A DNA stretch of 24,526 nt, from contig MSJI02000145.1 in assembly GCA_001931905.2 (NCBI GenBank), forward strand, positions 2,532 to 27,057, written 5' to 3'. Position 1 is the first letter of the stretch, and each line of letters starts with the position of its first letter. This document shows positions 18,050 through 24,526 of the stretch, one piece after another. The DNA comes from Cladosporium sp. IMV 00045. Lineage: Eukaryota > Ascomycota > Dothideomycetes > Cladosporiales > Cladosporiaceae. The notes below the pieces were generated by a model. It had not been told where the DNA came from. It saw only the letters and a program-made list of their open reading frames with translations, and did not search any database. The position numbers and the translations under genes were made by a program.

Positions 18050-21000
18050 CTACGAAACCTCAAGCCCAGCATCCTCCAATCCCTTTCTGAACTGGTCCTT
18101 CAAATCCCCACCCTCACCATCTTTCTCCTCCCCCTTCTCCCTCCCCTTCAAACTCTCCATAAACATCCTCTCCACCGCCTTCTCGCCCTCCTTCTCCGCT
18201 GCCTTCTCATCACTTGCCGTCGCTCCCTCACCCGCCACCCTCTCATCAAGCGCAAGCTTACTCTCTCCCAGCGCATGAATCTGCTCCTCGATCGTCCCCC
18301 TACTAACCAGCCTCACAACATCCACATCCCTCGTCTGACCCACGCGATGCGCGCGGTTCTCCGCCTGAATGTCGTCCTGCGGGTTGAAGCCCGAGTCGAA
18401 GATGATGACCTTATTCGCCGCGGCGAGGTTGATTCCCGCACCGCCCGCTTTCGTCGACAGCATGAAGACCGTGATGTCGGCCTCGGTCGAGAACTTGTCG
18501 ATCATGTCCTGGCGGCTGTCCATGCGCGTGCTGCCGTCGAGGCGCATGTAGCGGATGCCCAGCGTCTCCAGCACCGCTTCCAGCACGTCCATGAGCGTCG
18601 TGAACTGCGAGAAGACGAGCGCGCGGTCGCCGTTCGCCGCGTACGAGAGCACGAGCTCTTTGAACTTCTGCACTTTGCCGCAGTCCATCCATTCTTCCTT
18701 TTTGAGGGCGTATTTGGACACGCAGGGCCGTTCGGCGCAGAATTTGTGCAGGCCGAAGTCGCCGCCTTTGATGTTTTGCGGTCCTTCTCCTGTGAGGTAC
18801 TTCCACACTTTCTCGGGGGTGTTGCCGGCAAATTCGGAGTCGCGAAGAAGGGCATCCCGGATCTTCATGAGCTTCTTGTCGTTGTACTTCTTGCGAGAGA
18901 GGAGCGGGTGGATAGCGGTCTTGCGTAGCGCCATCAGAACATTAGAGCTAGCCTTCGCGGGAGCCTTCTTGCCGTTCGCCTTGTCCTCGAACACCTGTCG
19001 TGCGGCGTCCATTTCGTCTTGGTACAAAGCGGCCTGAGAATCGGTCATGTCGCAAAATTCCACACGGCTGTGTTTGGCTGGTAGCCAGAGCACCTGCTGC
19101 TTCTTACGGCGAAGGATGAACGGTGTCATCATGGAGCGAGCGCGCGCAATGCGTTGCGCTGAAAGCAGGGCCGCGTGGTCCGCATCTTTGGTGGTAGCCT
19201 TGTGCTGGAAGATATAGTTAAGGTCCTCCGCCTTCGCCGAGAACAGATCAGGCATGATGAAAGCGAGGATGGCGATGAGTTCCTGCAGGTTATTCTGAAG
19301 CGGAGTGCCGGTGAGAAGGACCTTGAAGTCGGCGGGGATGCGCATGAGCTGGCGATAGCGGTCCGAGTTGGGATTGCGCAAAGCGTGTGCCTCGTCGTAG
19401 ACACAGACTGAAGGACCCAGGCCGCGGAGGAACCTGTTGTCGTCGGGTTTGACGGTCATGTCGTAGGTCGTCACGATCACGTCGATCTTGTCGAAGTTCT
19501 CCTCGATGTGGTCTTGCAGTGACGGCCGTTCCGCTTGCGATCCGTAGTATGGCTGGACCTTGAGCTCAGGCGAGAAGTTCTGGAACTCGCGAAGCCAATT
19601 CTCTAGAGTCGAACCAGGCACGATGACCAAGTGGACTCCATCCACTTCCTCAAGTTGAAGCTGCGACAGAAAACTGATGACCTGGCAGGTCTTGCCCAAT
19701 CCCATGTCGTCAGCGAGGATACACGACAGTTTCTTCGACCAGAGAAGGTTCAGCCAATTCAGGCCGACAAGCTGATAGTCCTTCATCTGAATATCCGGAT
19801 TCATGTTCTCCGGCTGAGCAAGGAACTTGCCCCTCTTTGTGTTCTTAGAGGCAGTCAGATCGTCGGTAGAGCTCGCAGGTGTCCCAATGCCGGAATCGTG
19901 AGCCTCTTCCAAATTCATGAGCTGCAGCTCACCACTAGAGTCCGCCCCAACTCCCCAATTCTTAAGCGCATCTTGGATGGGCTTCGAGAGCTGCTCACAC
20001 TCGGTTACCAGGTCGTCTACAGCATCGTATCCCCTCAGCATATCGCTGCCCGCATCAACGATCTTCTCTCCGATTGGCTTTGTCCTCGACTTCTTGCCCG
20101 ACTTAGTGAATTCCGGTGCATTAGTGATAGCACGAATCTCATCAAGCGAGTCGAATGGTCGCTTATCAAGCAAGATCTGGATATCAGATTCCGGCACTGC
20201 ACAAAGGTCCGTGATGTCGCGAAGAGAGCGTTCGTTGAAGAAATTCAGCAATTTCACATCATGCGAGCTTTCGCCGACGACCTCAACCTCCTCTTCTTGA
20301 TCAGTCTCGACGGCGGGATCCTCGGGTTCGGATTCAGAATCGATCGTGATGGCCGCCTTCTTGACCGGCCTCGCTTTCGGTGCTGGCTCAGGGGAATCCG
20401 GCGAAGGTTCGCGCTGCGGACGACTGCGTTGTATCAACCGACCCTTTCGGCGGGGTGCCGCATCCTCCTCGTCCTCGTCGTCGATTACAAGCGGTGCCGG
20501 TGCTGACGGCGTCGGTTGCGATTGCTTCCTAGCCGCTGGTTGTCCTCCATATCTCTCTGCGATACTTTGCTTCTGGACCTTGACATCAGCCCTAGCAGTC
20601 GAACGCACAGGTTGCGATGCCTGGCTGGAATAGACCACACCACGGGCAACACCTTTCGGTTTGACCGGTGTAGGAGCGAGCTCATCCCGGTCGTCCGTCG
20701 TTTCCACCAACCAGTTCATGGCGTCTTGACTATTGCCGTGATGACGCGCCAACGCGTCCATACACTGGGAGATACTATGAGTCTGCCCAAGCACGGCTCT
20801 CATACCCTCGACCGACTTCCTCATAAGATAGTCCGGAATGTCATCAAGCGTCTTGTACGGTTCCGCAGTGATCGCACGCGCAGGCACAGCCGCAGCCGGT
20901 CTTGCGGGCTTCGGTTGCCGCGAGGAACTCCCATACGCGCTCGCCATGTCATCCGCAGGTCTCACGTTCTTCTTCTCCGGGGAGCCTTTATAGCTGAAAT

Positions 21001-21712
21001 CGGCCATGAGCGACAGGAACCCGTTAGGATGAGAACCTCCCTGCGGCTTGGTTGTATGCGCTGGCTTGGGAGACTCCTTCACGACCTCGCTGCTCGCAGA
21101 GCGTCGGTTCGGACTTGAATTCAAGCCACGCCCTCCTTTTGTGAAGTTTGTTGGGCGGATGTTCGATCTCAGTCCTTGCGTCTCTTCATCGTCGTCGGAG
21201 CTGTGGTGGACCACGGGGTCCTCGTCGCTATCGTCTAGGGTGATCGGTTGCGGCTTTGCTTGAACGTTTGTAGGCTTGCGGAAGGTCGTTCCAGGCGGAG
21301 CCATTGCGCTTGCGAGGAAACTTCTCGGTTTCGCAAAAGGCGCTTGCTTGATTGGCGATGGCTGCGCTGCGGGAGGCGGCGATGAACGCTCCACTTGCAC
21401 ATCATCTGAAGAGGTCTTGAGGGGTTGTGTGGGTTGGGTCGCATACGTGTTATTGTTGTTCTGGGTAATTGGCTGCGTCGGCTGCGTGGCATTATTCGAG
21501 AGGGTGTTGAAGTCGCTGTGAAACTGCTTGGTTGAGTATCCCATTTGCGGACGCTGGGTGCCAGAGACTGGCAGGGTTGCGACAGTATCGTGCTCCGAGA
21601 ACAGATCGTCTCCGCTGTCGTCTTCCTCGTTCCATGCCTTCTGCGTGTGCGTGTGGTCGATCTTTCTCCTCTTGGCCGGTGTGTAGTCTGAGATGGGATC
21701 GCTGTCCGCCAT
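18050..21712 (-). CDS. fun30: Fun30/SMARCAD1-type SNF2-family chromatin remodelling ATPase
   Basis: An intronless gene of 1220 residues. I place the start at 21712 (MADSDPISDYTPAKRRKIDH, context gtcataATGG). The frame stays open to an ATG at 21898, but those 62 residues look like translated leader. The N-terminal half is disordered, with acidic and basic blocks. A CUE-like helical segment (about 283-337, IPDYLMRKSVEGMRAVLGQT to AMNWLVE) is typical of Fun30/Fft3 proteins and may bind ubiquitin. The ATPase follows: DYQLVGLNWLNLL, Walker A ADDMGLGKT (Lys674), DEAH at 773-776, LLTGTPLQNNLQEL, then the C-terminal lobe with STKAGGAGINL and motif VI QAENRAHRVGQTRD (about 1117-1130). Homologues slide or edit nucleosomes, promote DNA-end resection and maintain heterochromatin. 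It shares a 519-bp divergent promoter with VMA21. Confidence 0.93.
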   Translation of the reverse strand: MADSDPISDYTPAKRRKIDHTHTQKAWNEEDDSGDDLFSEHDTVATLPVSGTQRPQMGYSTKQFHSDFNTLSNNATQPTQPITQNNNNTYATQPTQPLKTSSDDVQVERSSPPPAAQPSPIKQAPFAKPRSFLASAMAPPGTTFRKPTNVQAKPQPITLDDSDEDPVVHHSSDDDEETQGLRSNIRPTNFTKGGRGLNSSPNRRSASSEVVKESPKPAHTTKPQGGSHPNGFLSLMADFSYKGSPEKKNVRPADDMASAYGSSSRQPKPARPAAAVPARAITAEPYKTLDDIPDYLMRKSVEGMRAVLGQTHSISQCMDALARHHGNSQDAMNWLVETTDDRDELAPTPVKPKGVARGVVYSSQASQPVRSTARADVKVQKQSIAERYGGQPAARKQSQPTPSAPAPLVIDDEDEEDAAPRRKGRLIQRSRPQREPSPDSPEPAPKARPVKKAAITIDSESEPEDPAVETDQEEEVEVVGESSHDVKLLNFFNERSLRDITDLCAVPESDIQILLDKRPFDSLDEIRAITNAPEFTKSGKKSRTKPIGEKIVDAGSDMLRGYDAVDDLVTECEQLSKPIQDALKNWGVGADSSGELQLMNLEEAHDSGIGTPASSTDDLTASKNTKRGKFLAQPENMNPDIQMKDYQLVGLNWLNLLWSKKLSCILADDMGLGKTCQVISFLSQLQLEEVDGVHLVIVPGSTLENWLREFQNFSPELKVQPYYGSQAERPSLQDHIEENFDKIDVIVTTYDMTVKPDDNRFLRGLGPSVCVYDEAHALRNPNSDRYRQLMRIPADFKVLLTGTPLQNNLQELIAILAFIMPDLFSAKAEDLNYIFQHKATTKDADHAALLSAQRIARARSMMTPFILRRKKQQVLWLPAKHSRVEFCDMTDSQAALYQDEMDAARQVFEDKANGKKAPAKASSNVLMALRKTAIHPLLSRKKYNDKKLMKIRDALLRDSEFAGNTPEKVWKYLTGEGPQNIKGGDFGLHKFCAERPCVSKYALKKEEWMDCGKVQKFKELVLSYAANGDRALVFSQFTTLMDVLEAVLETLGIRYMRLDGSTRMDSRQDMIDKFSTEADITVFMLSTKAGGAGINLAAANKVIIFDSGFNPQDDIQAENRAHRVGQTRDVDVVRLVSRGTIEEQIHALGESKLALDERVAGEGATASDEKAAEKEGEKAVERMFMESLKGREKGEEKDGEGGDLKDQFRKGLEDAGLEVS

Positions 21713-22231
21713 TATGACTGTCGAATGTCGCGCGCGAACGTGCACAAGGCTCGTGAACGTGCTGCGGTCGCGGGTGGTGTAACGCAGTGAAGTGAAGTGG
21801 GATGTCGCCTGCGTAACGGATACAGTACTGCGCGCGCGTCGATCTAGTGCAATGTCGATGCGCCGAAAAGTTTGTACACGAACAAAAGGCGCAGACAAAA
21901 GACAAGCAAGAAAGAGAGTAAGGTGAAGTAGTCCAAGTGTCGGTGTTGCGAAGTGAAGGTGAATTGAAGTTGCAGGGTCAGGACTGGCAAAACTTCAACG
22001 ATGGCGTAAAGTAAACGCGCGACGCCAGAATGATGGATGGACGGACTGGGATTGATTGATGATTGATGATTTGAGGGTCCAAGCGCGGCTAGCGGCCGAT
22101 GTCATGCATCGCCCCGAGATGTGTGTGAATTGTGTAACTGCCTGGATACATGCATCTATTGAGCAAACGTACAATAGACAAAGGGAACCCCTTCACAATA
22201 CTACGCCCAACCTCAGATTAATTACTCAACA
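21713..22231. promoter_or_regulatory. Divergent promoter between the SNF2 gene and VMA21
   Basis: 519 bp separate the two start codons. The half near the SNF2 gene is rich in cgcgcg/gtgcgc text (about 21725-21845). The VMA21 side is A/T-richer and ends in the start context tcaacaATGGCC. No TATA box is evident on either side. The arrangement implies shared or mutually exclusive initiation, which is not testable here. Confidence 0.45.
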
Positions 22232-22765
22232 ATGGCCACCCAACGCCGCATCAACACCAGCGAGAAAACGCACCTGGACCAAGATGAGACCAAATCAGGA
22301 CCTCAGTCAAACATCGCCCCCGCCGTGCCTTCGTTCGTCCATCCCCCTTCTCAATACGATTCCATTCCATGAGATACCTCTCTTGAAAAACCTCAATCAC
22401 GAAACCTCACTAACCACGAAACTTTTCAGATCCATAATCTTCAAACTCCTCGCCTTCACCTTCGCCATGATTACCCTGCCTATCGGCTCCTACTTCCTGA
22501 CCGTCAACGCTCTCTTCAGTGGTATGTAATAAACCAAACATGCCCTTCCCACGCCCTCTTCCTCTTCATCCCAAAGCGAAAGACACAAACAGCAAAGAAG
22601 TTATACTGATGACAGAATACAGGCAACTCAACCTACGCCGGCGCCACAGCCGCCGTAGTAGCCAACGTGGTCCTCCTCTCCTACGTCGTCGTGGCTTTCA
22701 ACGACGACAAATCCGAGCGAGAAGCCGACGCCGCTCAGGCCGGGGAGGGGAGGAAGGAGAAGTAG
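22232..22765 (+). CDS. VMA21: VMA21, V-ATPase V0 assembly factor of the ER membrane, 3 exons
   Basis: Model: 22232-22332, 22430-22521, 22623-22765, giving 111 residues. Splicing restores the family core IIFKLLAFTFAMITLPIGSY, then FLTVNALFSGNSTYAGATAA and VVANVVLLSYVVVAF, which are the two TM helices and short lumenal loop of VMA21. The protein escorts assembling V0 subunits in the ER and is retrieved from the Golgi. The C-terminus ends RKEK, which fits an (R/K)KXX-type retrieval signal. Intron 1 (97 nt) has a weak donor, GTTCGT, and a cactaac branch site. Intron 2 (101 nt) starts GTATGT and ends at the cag spanning 22620-22622. Without splicing of intron 1, translation stops after about 46 residues. 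It is convergent with the DUF2406 gene. Confidence 0.93.
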
Positions 22766-23644
22766 TCGTTCACCGTGGCTGAACAGGCCTTCCCTTGCTC
22801 ACATCAGACATGCGCCACCCGCGCGAGCGACGGAGACAGAGAGGAAATGCCGCGGTGGTGGCGGTGAGTTTGGCGATATCAGGTTACGGGACTTTTGAAT
22901 AGGAATGGATGGGATGCATGCATGCTCGAATCGAGAAAACGCAGTGGTACAGTGATTACTTTTCCATCACCCTCTCTCTCTCTCACTCGTTTACCACCCT
23001 ACCCTCTACCGAATTGTGAACCTCACCCCTCTCCTCTCCTCTCCCCTCCGCCCCCCTGCGTTCCCCTCGTGAAAGGCGACCGAAAGACAAAAGAAGCAGT
23101 AGTCATAAATCAGTCAAAGTACCCATTGGCGCGCCCAAACATCTCAAAAACCCCCCGAGAGCAGTATCCCTCAAGAAGAAAGCAAAAAAAGCAGTAAAGT
23201 CCAGAAAACACCATCCAAACGTCCAGCCGAGAAGAGAGAGGGAGAAAAAGTCTCGTCAGAGATTAGTCCCAAAAACGCCGACCAAAAACCCCATCGAGCG
23301 CGCCCTGCCATAGCGGAGGCCGAGCGGATTCAATTCCCTGTCCTGGTGAGAGAAAGTTGTGATTTGGGTTCGTAGTATAAGCATGTTCGTTTCGTTTTTT
23401 TGCCTGGCGTCAAATAATTCCGTCCCTTGCCCCCAAGTTTTCCGTCGTCAAAGAAGTTTCAAGTCATTAAAAAAAGCCATCATTATTATCATCCTCCCCG
23501 CGAAAGAAGAGGACTCTTGCAAGAAGAAGAAGGAAAAGACATCATCATCTCCAAGCTGTGCGGTTGTCCAACTGGTAAAGAATCCCTTGATCGTCACCGT
23601 CATCTCGCTTCCATCGAGTTTTTCGACTGGAACCTCAAAAACGT
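22766..23644. other. Convergent intergenic region, pyrimidine tracts; no gene seen
   Basis: 880 bp between the 3' ends of VMA21 and the DUF2406 gene. It contains a CT dinucleotide run (about 22972-22985), a C/T-only tract near 23025-23055, and A-rich stretches at 23160-23210 and 23465-23540. Open frames are low complexity. No tRNA-like A and B boxes could be paired here. Confidence 0.55.
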
Positions 23645-24526
23645 TTATTCCTTCTTGCTGAACCGCCTCTTGAGCCAGCTCTTCTTCTTCTCCGGCTCCG
23701 GGCGCGCGGTGGAAGGCAAATTGCCTCTCGGCGGCGCGGAGAAGCCGTGGTCGCCACCCGCACCACCACCCCCGCCGAGCGGGATGGGCCTCCTCTGACC
23801 GCCACCCGGCGGCTGCACGGGACCGCCGCCGCCGTAGCCCTGCTGGTGCTGCGGCGCGTACATGCCGTCTTCCGGGATGGGGCGCGGGTAGCCTCCGTAG
23901 GCGGCGTCTTGCTGGGGTTTGGAAGTGGCGTTGATGCGGTCGAGGGAGCTGTTCTCGCTGCTGGGGTCGGTGCCGTTGGCCCAGGGGCCGGTGGAGTCGG
24001 AGCCGTAGGTTTGGCCCGAGTTGACGGTGTCGTAGCTCTGGTGGTAGCCGTGTTGCTGGTTGTACACGCCGTTGCCGTTGTTGTGGCCGCCGCCGCGCGA
24101 GTTGTAGCGCATGTTGTTGCGCTGCGGACCTTCGGAGTAGGAGTCGGGGCGGCGGTTGCCGTAGTAGCCGCCGGACATGGCGGCGCCTTGCGAGTAGCGA
24201 TTGGATTCGTACCCTGACGATGACACTCTGTTGGCAACTGAAGGACGAGCCCGGCGGGCGGAGAACGAAGCACTGGAATACTCACCACCACCATTACCAC
24301 CGGCGTTGAAGGAGCTGTTGCGCCTGCTTTGGTATTGTTGATTTTGGTCGTAGGATTCTAGGGGTATATTGTTAGATCTATGTACTTAGTAATGGAAAGC
24401 TGGAGGACGCTGCGACGCACCACCGCGCATCATTGAATTCCTCCTCTTGTAGCCAGAATCGATGGCTTTCTCGAACGAGCGGATCGTGTCGAGTGGTCGC
24501 TCAAGGCGAGGTCTGGTTGGGTTAGA
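23645..24526 (-). CDS. DUF2406-family fungal protein (5' end missing at the window edge)
   Basis: Model on the minus strand: 24526-24421, 24357-24286, 24237-23645, with the 5' end outside the window. The first visible exon reads NPTRPRLERPLDTIRSFEKA and then IDSGYKRRNSMMRG, which I recognise as the signature of the fungal DUF2406 family (function poorly defined, stress-linked in yeast). Splicing then gives GESYDQNQQYQSRRNSSFNA. The remainder is disordered and rich in Gly, Asn, Gln, Pro and Tyr, ending in the basic tail KKKSWLKRRFSKKE, which could contact acidic membranes or act as a localisation signal. Introns are 63 nt (GTGCGT donor, ttactaag branch) and 48 nt (GTGAGT donor). An alternative second acceptor at 24214 would remove eight residues in frame. 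Confidence 0.75.

Noticed and set aside
19631..20506. A 291-codon plus-strand open frame
   Set aside because: It lies inside the SNF2 ATPase gene on the opposite strand and shows no independent domain or leader.
23300..23350. tRNA-like stretch around ggattcaattcc
   Set aside because: The flanks do not form acceptor or anticodon stems and the A-box consensus is missing.

Overview
This window reads as euchromatic nuclear DNA of a filamentous ascomycete (Pezizomycotina). I infer Dothideomycetes from gene style only. The evidence is compact genes with short 48-101 nt GT-AG introns, visible CTRAY-type branch points, pyrimidine-rich leaders before start codons, and family matches to fungal calnexin, VMA21, a Fun30-type remodeller, dynamitin, pyridoxal kinase, a DHA2 drug transporter and a DUF2406 protein. 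No tRNA, rRNA, CRISPR array, or intact transposon ORF with terminal repeats was seen.

Layout, left to right. The extreme left edge holds what looks like the last 34 codons of a plus-strand gene. A DHA2-type MFS transporter follows on the minus strand (669-2621). From about 3.8 to 9.1 kb lies a repeat island: degenerate tandem repeats of about 94-128 bp (3.84-4.1 kb), about 162-217 bp settling to 186 bp (4.2-5.3 kb), a 147-bp direct duplication (5.88-6.17 kb), and a striking 88-bp minisatellite (7.78-9.06 kb). Embedded between these arrays is one two-exon gene (6671-7698). Its unrecognised product has an N-terminal Cys/His cluster and three internal 36-37-residue repeats, so tandem duplication also runs through the coding sequence.

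From 9.27 kb the sequence is ordinary housekeeping DNA. A four-exon pyridoxal kinase with an 11-nt micro-exon (minus) is divergent from dynamitin (plus, dynactin p50). Next come an unrecognised coiled-coil protein (plus), a three-exon calnexin (minus), a large intronless Fun30/SMARCAD1-type SNF2 ATPase (minus) divergent from three-exon VMA21 (plus), and the 3' part of a DUF2406 protein (minus) running off the right edge.

The genes do not form one pathway. Calnexin (ER folding) and VMA21 (ER-based V-ATPase assembly) both act in the ER membrane but are not adjacent. Dynamitin and the neighbouring coiled-coil gene are adjacent on the same strand, with no sequence evidence of a shared function. 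The most unusual part of the window is the repeat island with its internally repetitive gene; no complete new system can be claimed from sequence alone.
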